Translations under genes and position numbers: made by a program | Notes under the pieces: generated by a model | Seen by the model: the letters and a program-made list of their open reading frames with translations, nothing else | Told to the model about the DNA's origin: nothing | The model's database searches: none | NCBI GenBank assembly: GCA_021162265.1 | Contig: JAGGZA010000111.1 | Coordinates: 1 to 7,220, forward strand | Direction of reading: 5' to 3' | DNA length: 7,220 nt | Source: Candidatus Aerophobota bacterium | Lineage (GTDB): Bacteria > Aerophobota > Aerophobia > Aerophobales > B3-G15 | Shown: positions 1-6,439 of the stretch, one piece after another | Position numbering within the stretch: position 1 is the first letter of the stretch | Layout: each line of letters begins with the position of its first letter

Positions 1-408
1 CTCTTTCTGCTTGATCATTGAAGGGACAACCGCCTTGCAACACAAGAAAGCTCCAGTAAGATTAACATCTATGGTTTTCTTCCAGATTTGAACAGGAATC
101 TCTGTAAAAAAATATCTCGAAGTTATCCCTGCATTATTGACAAGAAAATCTATCTTCCCATAATCTCTCAAAACTTTATTTACTGATTCGTTAACCTCAT
201 TTTCACGTGTCACATCCACTTTGTAAAAATTTCCCTTTTTATTTAAAGAAAGTATTTGACCAACCGTTTCCTCTGCTCTTTTGTCCAGCACATCAAAAAT
301 AGCCACATCTGAACCAGCTTCAGCAAACCTTAAGGCAATAGATTTCCCTATTCCTCTTGCTCCCCCTGTAACTATGGTAACTTTTCCCTCAAGGTTTAAA
401 GGTATCAT
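1..408 (-). CDS. Short-chain dehydrogenase/reductase (SDR), N-terminal 136 residues, cut by window edge
   Basis: This is a cytosolic NAD(P)-dependent oxidoreductase of the classical SDR family. The visible part is the Rossmann half. The TGGARGIG dinucleotide-binding motif is at residues 14-21, an Asp at 39 ends the second strand (this usually favours NAD over NADP), NNAG is at 91-94, and the structural Asn of DVNLTG is at 116. The catalytic Ser/Tyr/Lys would lie beyond residue 136, outside the window, so activity and substrate cannot be judged. The ATG at 406-408 is preferred because GAGGGG lies 9 bases upstream and the domain begins within a few residues. The gene starts 13 bases after the stop of the zinc dehydrogenase gene, so the two are almost certainly co-transcribed. 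Relatives include FabG-type ketoacyl reductases, gluconate 5-dehydrogenases and glucose 1-dehydrogenases. The family call is firm; the substrate is unknown. Confidence 0.93.
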   Translation of the reverse strand, partial: MIPLNLEGKVTIVTGGARGIGKSIALRFAEAGSDVAIFDVLDKRAEETVGQILSLNKKGNFYKVDVTRENEVNESVNKVLRDYGKIDFLVNNAGITSRYFFTEIPVQIWKKTIDVNLTGAFLCCKAVVPSMIKQKE

Positions 409-421
409 CTCATTGTACCCC

Positions 422-1450
422 TCATTCAAAATTAACAATAACCTTCAGAGACTCATCAGCTCTTGCTGCAACTCTTACAGCCTCCCCAATCTGATCCAGC
501 TTAAACCGATGAGTTATAAGCCCCTGCGTTGTTATTTTCCCCTCTTGCATAAGTCTGCATACAGCATTAGTTTCTATAGGAGAGGCTGAATAACTGGTTA
601 TTAAACTTAACTCAGAGAAAAAGAAGGTGTAGGGAAGGATAGAGAGATAATCATCTGGAGAAGTTGGCCCAAAAAGATAAAGGGTACCACCTCTATCCAA
701 AAATTCAATAGCTTCCTTTATGACCCTGGTGGAGGGAGGAGTAACCACCACCACATCCGCTCCTCTTCCTTCATTAACCTCATAAAGCTTTTCCTTAACC
801 TTCTCCTTTCCAGGATTAACAACAACATCCGCTCCCATTTTTTTAGCTTCCTGCAATTTAAAATCAAAAAAATCAGATGCTATTATAAGACCTGCACCCA
901 TCATTTTAGCAATCTGGATATGTACAAGTCCTGCAAAACCTGTACCAACTACAAGCACAGTATCTCCCATCTGGAGATTAGTCCTCTTAAGTCCTCTCAT
1001 GCAACATCCCATTGGCTCAATAAGGCTGGCTTCCTCAAAGGAGATATTATCAGGTAATTTAATTACACCCCCATTCTCAACATTGGTTCTGGGAACTCTA
1101 ATATACTCAGCAAAACCTGACGGATCGAGATTAGTGCGGTGGTAAGTGGGACACATAGTATAACTGCCCCTCCGACAATAGTGACAGGTAAAACATGGGA
1201 CATGGTGATGAATAAACACCCTATCTCCCCTTCCAAGCTCCTTCACTCCCTTCCCTACTTTCTCAATTATTCCACTTACCTCGTGACCAAAGAAAGGAGA
1301 CTTCCTCATCCTTCTGTACCACTCAAGGACATCGCTACCACAAATACCACATACCTTTGTTTTTACCAAAATTTCCCCTTCTCCAACTTCAGGAACGGGC
1401 ATGTCAACTATCCTCACATCTTCGTTACTGTGATACTCTGCTACCTTCAT
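422..1450 (-). CDS. Zinc-dependent medium-chain alcohol/polyol dehydrogenase (COG1063, threonine/sorbitol dehydrogenase-like)
   Basis: A cytosolic NAD-dependent dehydrogenase that oxidises a secondary alcohol (polyol, sugar or threonine type), or runs in reverse. The 342 residues are normal for the family. The N-terminal GroES-like catalytic domain has CGICGSD (Cys37 as probable catalytic zinc ligand) and GHE (His56, Glu57). Glu145 in LIEPMGC stands where sorbitol dehydrogenases carry a Glu near the metal. Four cysteines at 86, 89, 92 and 100 form the structural zinc lobe. The Rossmann domain has GTGFAG at 169-174, and Asp193 after the second strand suggests NAD. An AGAGGG ribosome-binding site overlaps the gpsA stop, 8 bases from the ATG, and the intergenic gap is only 6 bases. 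All metal ligands look intact. The substrate is not assignable: threonine 3-dehydrogenase, sorbitol/iditol dehydrogenase and related polyol enzymes share these motifs. Confidence 0.93.
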   Translation of the reverse strand: MKVAEYHSNEDVRIVDMPVPEVGEGEILVKTKVCGICGSDVLEWYRRMRKSPFFGHEVSGIIEKVGKGVKELGRGDRVFIHHHVPCFTCHYCRRGSYTMCPTYHRTNLDPSGFAEYIRVPRTNVENGGVIKLPDNISFEEASLIEPMGCCMRGLKRTNLQMGDTVLVVGTGFAGLVHIQIAKMMGAGLIIASDFFDFKLQEAKKMGADVVVNPGKEKVKEKLYEVNEGRGADVVVVTPPSTRVIKEAIEFLDRGGTLYLFGPTSPDDYLSILPYTFFFSELSLITSYSASPIETNAVCRLMQEGKITTQGLITHRFKLDQIGEAVRVAARADESLKVIVNFE

Positions 1451-1456
1451 GATCTT

Positions 1457-2476
1457 TTACCCTCTTTGTTTACCATAATTTTCAACTATAACCTGGACCG
1501 GTCTACCTTTATAAAAAATCTCATAAAGATTATGGAAAAGGAAAAGGTCATTCCTGACAACTAATTTCCCCTCCCTTTCTAAGCTCATAGCTATCCTGTG
1601 TATTCCTTTTAGTGTAGTGTATCCTTCAACAGTCTGGCCTTTCATCTCTTTCAGGGCTTGTTCAATTGAAACTCCCTCTCCCAGAAGCTTCCCAAGAGTT
1701 CTGTTTCTACCACCTTCTGAAGTAACATAAAGATCTCCCACTCCTGCTGGACCCAATACTGTCTCTACTCTCCCACCCTTTGCCACTATTATCCTGGCCA
1801 TCTCTGTTGTAGAGCGAGCCATAAATGCTGCCTTTAAATTATCACCTCCCTGAAGTCCGTCCCCTATTCCCACTGCTATTGCAAAAGAATTTTTCATGGC
1901 TGCACAAAGTTCAACTCCCACCGTATCTGAAGTAAAATTGGTAACAAAAGCAGGACTGTGGAAAATACTACAGCATAGTTTTGCAGCCTTCAGATTAGAA
2001 GAGGCAAAAATAACCTCTGTAAAGATTCCCTGGACTATCTCTATAGCCCGAGCAGGCCCTCCCATAGCCACTACACTTATCTTACCGGATAAACTTTTGG
2101 GAATTTTATTCTCGATTAATTCACAAAGTGTTAAGTAAGGAGGGTCGGGAATACCCTTGGCTATATTCAGAATAACCATTTCTTCTCTTAAGTAAGGCGC
2201 CACATAGTTAGATATTTTCTCTATCCCCTCTGCCTTTACACAAAACACAATAACTTTCCTGTCTTTTAGAGCCTTTTCCATTTCATCAAAGTGAAAAAGA
2301 TTAATTTCCCCGGGTATCTTTATACCCAATTTTTCCTGTTTTCTTGTTTTAATTATTTCCTCATCAAAATCTGTTCCCCATAAATTAACTTTATGTCCCA
2401 GATTATTCAAATGAAAAGCAATAGCTGTACCCATCACTCCTGCCCCTAACACAGCAATTTTCTCCATCTCACTCAT
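1457..2476 (-). CDS. gpsA: NAD(P)H-dependent glycerol-3-phosphate dehydrogenase (GpsA family), somewhat divergent
   Basis: GpsA enzymes reduce dihydroxyacetone phosphate to sn-glycerol 3-phosphate in the cytosol, the entry to phospholipid synthesis. The 339 residues match the usual length. Visible features are the Rossmann motif GAGVMG at 11-16, NIAKGI with Lys107, AAMKN with Lys195 (the family's catalytic lysine), GPAGVGDLYVT at 242-252, and GRNRTLG at 256-262 with the Arg/Asn that hold the phosphate. Some normally stable segments differ: the usual SGPSFA reads GGPARA around 139-144, and the C-terminal helix motif is altered. The start at 2476 has a weak ribosome-binding site; an in-frame ATG at 2467, preceded by GGATGAG, is an equally good choice and still precedes the Rossmann fold. 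It is the first gene after a promoter and heads a unit with two more dehydrogenases. It could be the main gpsA or a paralogue acting on another phospho-polyol. Confidence 0.9.
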   Translation of the reverse strand: MSEMEKIAVLGAGVMGTAIAFHLNNLGHKVNLWGTDFDEEIIKTRKQEKLGIKIPGEINLFHFDEMEKALKDRKVIVFCVKAEGIEKISNYVAPYLREEMVILNIAKGIPDPPYLTLCELIENKIPKSLSGKISVVAMGGPARAIEIVQGIFTEVIFASSNLKAAKLCCSIFHSPAFVTNFTSDTVGVELCAAMKNSFAIAVGIGDGLQGGDNLKAAFMARSTTEMARIIVAKGGRVETVLGPAGVGDLYVTSEGGRNRTLGKLLGEGVSIEQALKEMKGQTVEGYTTLKGIHRIAMSLEREGKLVVRNDLFLFHNLYEIFYKGRPVQVIVENYGKQRG

Positions 2477-2647
2477 CCAGAGATACTATGTTTTTGAACA
2501 TTTTTACATATTTAGAAATTTTTGTCAAGAATTTTCACCATCGGATTATCATCAAATAATTATAGATAGTAGCTTTTGCCGACATTACTTTAGAAAAGCC
2601 GAAAGAAGGAACGAAATTATTTTTACAATATGAAATTTATCTTACTA
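2477..2647. other. Intergenic region between the two transcription units
   Basis: These 171 bases separate the patatin gene from gpsA. Besides the promoter at 2500-2528, there is an isolated TATAAT on the minus strand at 2559-2564 that lacks a matching -35. A weak 6-base inverted repeat (GCTTTT/AAAAGC, around 2572-2598) has a 16-base loop and no T-run, so it does not qualify as an intrinsic terminator. No small ORF or RNA gene could be supported here. Confidence 0.6.
2500..2528 (-). promoter_or_regulatory. Predicted sigma70-type promoter for the gpsA-dehydrogenase unit
   Basis: On the minus strand a perfect TTGACA (2523-2528) is followed after 17 bases by AAAAAT (2500-2505). A TG sits one base before that hexamer, giving an extended -10. 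Read with a 16-base spacer the -10 is TAAAAA instead. Transcription would begin about 15-20 bases before the gpsA start codon, a short leader. A small inverted repeat, ATGTT-TTTG-AACAT (2488-2501), lies between the -10 and the start; it is too small to call an operator. This is a consensus match only. Confidence 0.6.
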
Positions 2648-3661
2648 CTAAAAATTGATAAATCTTAAAAGCTCCACAGGGTGGGGGCTAACTTCACCAA
2701 ATAACTTCAGAGTCTTTACAGCTCCTTCTATAGCTGCCCCTTTCAAGATATTCTTTCTTTTCGTCATCCTCCTTACTTTAAGTGAGTGTCCGGGAAAGAT
2801 ACCTAAAATATTTACCTTTTTGTCCCTGTAATTTTTTTCACCCTTAACAATACTTAGCCTTTCTCTGTATACTCTGTTTTTATTCCTGTACGCCCTATAA
2901 AACTTCTCGCCATGTCTTTTTATCCTGGTCCCTGTAATAAGATGGATAAAAATTCCCTCAGATAGCGAAGGATTATAATCTCTGGGTCTTGTTAAGACTA
3001 CCAATATATCCGTGCAACCTCCATCAATAGCTTCTACCACAGGAATGGGACAGGACACACCTCCATCCAGATAGTCAACTCCCTGAATATTAACAGGTAT
3101 ATCATAAACAAAAGGTATCGCAGCAGTTGCCTTTAGTAAATCAAAAATATTAACGCCCTCTGCATTGCTCTTAAAAATAACAGCTTCCCCTGTGGACACT
3201 TTAGTCAACACAATGTTAAAAAGGGTAGGGTTGCCAAAAAGCCTTTTAACATTAAGGGGCTTTTTGCTGCAAATAATGTCCATCAAGAAGTCTATATTTA
3301 CTATTTTTCTACCACGAAAAAGATTGATGAAATTCCTGTTATTTATATCCTGATAATAAATAGTGGTACCGTAAGCTGCTTGCCCGGAAAGAAAATAGGC
3401 TGCATTTAAAGCCCCGGCGGACACCCCATAAACCTCGTCAAATGCCTTGGTATATCCAAGCTCCTCCAGTGCACAGCAGACACCTGCTCCAAACACACCA
3501 CGCATCCCCCCACCCTGAAGCACAAGTGCTGTCTTCCGAAGAGATTTTTTACCCTCTTTCTTTTCTTGAAAACGTTTCTTTATGTTCTCCAGAGCTTCAA
3601 GAGGATTAACTCCTCCGTAATCCTCACCGTCTTTTAATGTTAGCTCAGCTGTTTTTTCCAA
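2648..3661 (-). CDS. Patatin-like phospholipase (YjjU/COG4667-type serine hydrolase)
   Basis: A predicted serine acyl hydrolase of the patatin family, which uses a Ser-Asp dyad to cleave acyl esters of lipids; it is probably cytosolic or peripheral to the membrane because no signal peptide or membrane segment is visible. The 337 residues hold the oxyanion-hole motif GGGMRG at 50-55, the nucleophile elbow GVSAG with Ser81, and DGG with Asp199, so the active site is complete. The segment after the elbow (ALNAAYFLSGQ) resembles the COG4667 subgroup rather than bacterial toxins such as ExoU. The first 40 residues are a charged extension. The start is TTG at 3659-3661, supported by GGAG and GAGG just upstream; no in-frame ATG occurs before residue 54, which would destroy the glycine motif. 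It overlaps serS by 17 bases, implying translational coupling. It ends with three tandem stops. The physiological substrate is unknown. Confidence 0.9.
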   Translation of the reverse strand: MEKTAELTLKDGEDYGGVNPLEALENIKKRFQEKKEGKKSLRKTALVLQGGGMRGVFGAGVCCALEELGYTKAFDEVYGVSAGALNAAYFLSGQAAYGTTIYYQDINNRNFINLFRGRKIVNIDFLMDIICSKKPLNVKRLFGNPTLFNIVLTKVSTGEAVIFKSNAEGVNIFDLLKATAAIPFVYDIPVNIQGVDYLDGGVSCPIPVVEAIDGGCTDILVVLTRPRDYNPSLSEGIFIHLITGTRIKRHGEKFYRAYRNKNRVYRERLSIVKGEKNYRDKKVNILGIFPGHSLKVRRMTKRKNILKGAAIEGAVKTLKLFGEVSPHPVELLRFINF

Positions 3662-4910
3662 TTATCCTCACTCCATCCATATAAGGCCAGAGAACTTCTG
3701 GAATGTGAACTCTTCCCTCCCTATCCTGAAAGTTTTCCAAAATAGCTACCACGCATCTTCCTACTGCAAGCCCGGATCCATTAAGAGTATGCACATACCT
3801 TGTTTTACCTGTTGACTCCTCTCTGTATCTTATAGATGCCCTTCGAGATTGATAGCTTTCAAAATTAGAACAGGTGGATATTTCCAGCCATCTTTCCTGA
3901 CTGGGAAGCCAGACTTCAATATCATAACCAAAAGAGGCAGCAAAACCTAACTCCTCACCGCAAAGTTTCACCACCCTGTAAGGCAACTTTAACCTTTTTA
4001 AAACTTCTTCTGCATCCTGAAGAAGTTTTTCCAGTTCCTCGTAAGAGGTCTCAGGGGTCGTAAACTTAACAAGTTCCACCTTATTAAATTGATGAACCCT
4101 TATCATTCCCTGAATTTTTTTACCATATGCACCTGCTTCCCGGCGGAAACAGGGAGTATAAGCAGTATAGCAGATGGGGAGCTGTTTCTCCTTTAAGATC
4201 TCCTCTCTGTGTAGATTGGTGACAGGAACCTCCGCCGTAGGAACAAGATAATAGTCATCTTTTTCACATTTATAAAGTTCTTCTCTAAACTTGGGGAGCT
4301 GCGCTGTACCAATTGTAGAGGAAGTATTGGTCATAAAAGGAGGAAGCACTTCCTCGTATCCCTGCTCAATGTGTAAATCCAGCATGAAATTAATCAGCGC
4401 TCTTTCCAGCCTTGCCCCTAACCCTTTGCAGACCACAAACCCACTGCCTGTAACTTTAGCACCTGCCTTGAAATCAAGAATTCCTAAATCTTCACCAATT
4501 CTTTGATGGTCTTTAACAGAAAAATCAAACTCAGGAATTTTACCCCATCTTTTAACCTCTTCATTTTCATCCCAGGGAACATCAGGATGAAGCCTGTTGG
4601 GCAGGTTAAGTAAGAAATTATTTACCTTACTTTCATACTCCTTTTTCTTTCTCTCAAGATTCTTTATCTTTCCAGCAAGCTCCTGCATTTCATTAACTAA
4701 ATCTCCAATATCTTTTCCTTCCTTTTTAAGTTTACCTATTTCTTTTGATTTTTTATTTTGAAGATACTTTAACTCATCACCCTCTTTGGCGCATTTTCTT
4801 CTCTCTTCATCCCAACGAAGGAAACTATCAAGATCAGCTTTTGCCCTGCGTTTTTTTAAACTATCCCTTACAACATCTATATTCTCTCTAATCCATTTAA
4901 CACTTAACAT
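3645..4910 (-). CDS. serS: Seryl-tRNA synthetase
   Basis: A class II aminoacyl-tRNA synthetase that charges tRNA-Ser (and tRNA-Sec where present) with serine in the cytosol. It has 421 residues from the preferred start, typical for bacterial SerRS. The N-terminal MLSVKWIREN and a charged helical arm at about 34-98 form the tRNA-binding coiled coil. The TAEVP serine-binding loop is near 225-229, motif 2 TPCFRREAG begins at about 252, and motif 3 GSGLAVGR is at 378-385. The ATG at 4908-4910 is chosen because AGGGGAG lies 5-7 bases upstream and the protein then begins like other SerRS. A GTG at 4914-4916 would add two residues but sits almost on top of that ribosome-binding site. Two segments deviate from common sequence: GKKIQG where GRDTRG or GKDVRG is usual, and LCGEELGF where LCTGDLGF is usual. 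It lies 44 bases after the NlpD-like gene. Function is confident. Confidence 0.97.
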   Translation of the reverse strand: MLSVKWIRENIDVVRDSLKKRRAKADLDSFLRWDEERRKCAKEGDELKYLQNKKSKEIGKLKKEGKDIGDLVNEMQELAGKIKNLERKKKEYESKVNNFLLNLPNRLHPDVPWDENEEVKRWGKIPEFDFSVKDHQRIGEDLGILDFKAGAKVTGSGFVVCKGLGARLERALINFMLDLHIEQGYEEVLPPFMTNTSSTIGTAQLPKFREELYKCEKDDYYLVPTAEVPVTNLHREEILKEKQLPICYTAYTPCFRREAGAYGKKIQGMIRVHQFNKVELVKFTTPETSYEELEKLLQDAEEVLKRLKLPYRVVKLCGEELGFAASFGYDIEVWLPSQERWLEISTCSNFESYQSRRASIRYREESTGKTRYVHTLNGSGLAVGRCVVAILENFQDREGRVHIPEVLWPYMDGVRIIGKNS

Positions 4911-4954
4911 TTCCACTCCCCTTATTTACACAAGTTTACAACAGGCTAATCAAC

Positions 4955-5863
4955 TCAGTTATTAGATCGGGAAGGAAGAAACTCAAGTGGATCTATTGGC
5001 TTACCATCCTTTGCCCTTCTCACTTCAAAATGCAACATAATCTCCTTTGTAGTTCCACTGTTACCTATTCTGGCTATAGGCTGCGCCTTCTCCACTATAT
5101 CTCCCTTCTTAACAAGATTTATTGAATTATGCATGTAGCAGGTATAAACCCCGATCTCTGAATGCTCAATTATTATTGTCCATCCATAATTTCTCAACAG
5201 ACCACTATAGTAAACCTTTCCCTTAGCAGGAGCAATAATAGTTGTCCCTTCTGGAGCAATAATATCAATTCCAAATTCACTTTTTCTATAAGCCTGGATA
5301 CCTTCCTTAACAGGCCAGATTAAAAGTCCCTTTCTCTTTATTGTTTTTTTAAGGGAGGGAGAGAATTTGATTACATCTTTCTCTGCTTCAGGCAAAGGAT
5401 TGCTTTCTTTCTTTGCGACAGAAGTTTTTTCAGGAACTTCAACCTTTTTAACCTTAGTTGCCCCTGGAATAAATAATTTCTGTCCTGGCATTATATGCTC
5501 AGGATCACGTAAACGATTAAGAGAAATAACCTCCTCCATACTAACCTTGTAGGTCTTGCATATACGCCACAGTGTTTCATATCTTTTTACCTCATGATAT
5601 ACACCTTTAACCTTTATGGGAACAATCAACTTTTGACCTGGATAAATCCTGTCAGTACGAAGGTTATTCTTTCTCTTAATATCCTTTATAGAAACACCAT
5701 ATTGCTTTCCTATATCCCACAAACTATCACCTTTCTGGACAATGTAGTATCTGTAGTAGGTGAGAATCGCTGCTTCTAAGGACGAGCAGAGAAAACTAAC
5801 CCAGAGCAGTATAAAAATGACAGCCCAAATTCCGGTTAATATTTTTGACCTTCCCTTTTCCAT
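4955..5863 (-). CDS. nlpD: NlpD-like envelope protein: two LysM repeats plus degenerate LytM/M23 domain
   Basis: A 302-residue exported peptidoglycan-binding protein. A positively charged start and a hydrophobic stretch at 11-32 form a signal peptide or anchor; the Cys26 context (SFLC) is a poor lipobox, so a lipoprotein is unlikely. LysM1 covers about 39-83 and LysM2 about 88-133, each ending in PGQKL and a VP/IP. A charged linker follows to about 178, then the M23 fold at about 182-297. Compared with active LytM enzymes, the first zinc His is Glu196 and the first His of HxH is Met276, while Asp200, His245 and His278 remain, so hydrolysis is improbable. Such degenerate domains in NlpD and EnvC activate cell-wall amidases during division; that role is inferred here. 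The start ATG is preceded by GTGGGG. The gene begins 24 bases after the tRNA-Pro CCA end and lies downstream of pcm, as nlpD does in Proteobacteria. The symbol is by resemblance. Confidence 0.85.
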   Translation of the reverse strand: MEKGRSKILTGIWAVIFILLWVSFLCSSLEAAILTYYRYYIVQKGDSLWDIGKQYGVSIKDIKRKNNLRTDRIYPGQKLIVPIKVKGVYHEVKRYETLWRICKTYKVSMEEVISLNRLRDPEHIMPGQKLFIPGATKVKKVEVPEKTSVAKKESNPLPEAEKDVIKFSPSLKKTIKRKGLLIWPVKEGIQAYRKSEFGIDIIAPEGTTIIAPAKGKVYYSGLLRNYGWTIIIEHSEIGVYTCYMHNSINLVKKGDIVEKAQPIARIGNSGTTKEIMLHFEVRRAKDGKPIDPLEFLPSRSNN

Positions 5864-5887
5864 TTAAGCCCCACTCTATTAAATAAC

Positions 5888-5966
5888 TGGTCGGGATGGG
5901 GGGATTTGAACCCCCGACCTCCTCGTCCCGAACGAGGCGCGCTAAACCAGACTGCGCTACATCCCG
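5888..5966 (-). tRNA. tRNA-Pro, anticodon CGG
   Basis: The minus strand folds into a full cloverleaf. The acceptor arm CGGGATG pairs with CATCCCG, the D arm GCGC pairs with GCGC, the anticodon stem CCTCG pairs with CGAGG around loop TTCGGGA, the variable loop is AGGTC, and the T arm GGGGG pairs with CCCCC around TTCAAAT. The anticodon CGG (5928-5930) reads the proline codon CCG. The discriminator base is A at 5891 and a CCA end is encoded at 5888-5890. The unusual first pair C1-G72 is typical of bacterial tRNA-Pro. The 5' end overlaps the last 10 bases of the upstream membrane-protein gene, whose TAG stop uses tRNA positions 8-10. No terminator follows, so read-through into the NlpD-like gene is expected. 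Confidence 0.97.
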
Positions 5967-6439
5967 CTAATTACCCTTTCCGCTCCAATAATACCAATCG
6001 TAGCAAATAAAACAATAACGCCTGCCAGACATACGCCAGCAAAAATAGCAGGAAACGATTGCTTTACGGGAATAGACAGAAGAAAACTTAAAAATGTTCC
6101 CGTCCAGGCTCCTGTGACAGGCAAAGGTACAGCTACAAGTACCATAATACCTATAATCCCATATCTGTAAACAATTTTTCTTTTTCTCCGGACACTTTTT
6201 TCCACCATAATGAAAATTTTACCTGACCATCTATACCTCTTAGCTATTTTAGATAAATATTTAAGACCATAAAGAAGGGGCAAAACAGGGGTTACATTTC
6301 CTATAACACTGATCAAATAAGCCTTTAAAGGAGATATCCCCAGGGACATACCCAGGGGAAGCCCTCCTCGCAGCTCAGATATAGGGAGCATACTTACCAG
6401 GAACGTAAAAAGATAAGAGGAAAAAGAAGGATTAATCAA
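5957..6439 (-). CDS. Small multi-drug export family integral membrane protein (COG2426/PF06695)
   Basis: A small polytopic inner-membrane protein of the family named for small multi-drug export; transport function is poorly proven for the family. From the preferred start it has 160 residues. Hydrophobic segments lie at about 9-20, 36-60, 92-108, 113-124 and 129-152. The family hallmarks ISELRGGLPLG (20-30, with the ELRG signature) and PLPVTGAWTG (105-114) are present, and a basic loop (KRYRW, RRKRK) separates them. The preferred start is TTG at 6437-6439, because GGGAGGGAAGGA lies directly upstream with GGAGG at 6 bases spacing, and it overlaps the pcm stop in TTGATTAA. Other in-frame starts are ATG at 6457 and TTG at 6466, both with poorer ribosome-binding sites. 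The stop codon falls inside tRNA-Pro. The family call is good; the substrate is unknown. Confidence 0.88.
   Translation of the reverse strand: MINPSFSSYLFTFLVSMLPISELRGGLPLGMSLGISPLKAYLISVIGNVTPVLPLLYGLKYLSKIAKRYRWSGKIFIMVEKSVRRKRKIVYRYGIIGIMVLVAVPLPVTGAWTGTFLSFLLSIPVKQSFPAIFAGVCLAGVIVLFATIGIIGAERVISGM
5988..6015 (-). promoter_or_regulatory. Candidate internal promoter for tRNA-Pro and downstream genes
   Basis: Inside the end of the membrane-protein gene, on the minus strand, TTGTTT (6010-6015) is followed after 16 bases by TATTAT (5988-5993), with TG one base before it (extended -10). Transcription would begin about 14 bases before the mature tRNA 5' end. The -35 is weak and the segment is coding, so this is a tentative consensus match. 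It would let the tRNA be made independently of pcm. Confidence 0.3.

Noticed and set aside
281..589. Plus-strand ORF of 102 codons
   Set aside because: It is antisense to the start of the SDR gene and the end of the zinc dehydrogenase, has no recognisable motif, and both minus-strand frames there are clearly conserved proteins.
1139..1564. Plus-strand ORF of 141 codons
   Set aside because: It lies antisense across the zinc-binding region of the dehydrogenase and the end of gpsA; the residues are low-complexity and show no domain or convincing ribosome-binding site.
1896..2138. Plus-strand ORF of 80 codons inside gpsA
   Set aside because: It is a mirror frame of conserved GpsA sequence, including the catalytic lysine region.
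2572..2600. Possible terminator hairpin after the patatin gene
   Set aside because: The stem is only GCTTTT/AAAAGC with a 16-base loop, and no T-run follows on the minus strand.
2590..2615. Purine-rich plus-strand segment looking like a riboswitch fragment (GCCGAAAG-type)
   Set aside because: No paired aptamer stems could be found around it and no plus-strand gene follows.
4291..4506. Plus-strand ORF of 71 codons inside serS, with similar small ones inside the patatin and NlpD-like genes
   Set aside because: All are antisense shadows of conserved genes with no independent evidence.
4980..5040. NlpD-like protein as an active M23 endopeptidase
   Set aside because: Two of the five usual active-site positions are substituted (Glu196 and Met276), so an enzymatic call is not supported.
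5783..5797. Lipobox at Cys26 of the NlpD-like protein
   Set aside because: The preceding residues SFL do not fit the usual small residue before the lipid-modified cysteine.
5938..5966. Possible integration (att) site at tRNA-Pro
   Set aside because: No integrase gene and no repeat of the tRNA 3' end are visible in the window, and the neighbours are ordinary chromosomal genes.
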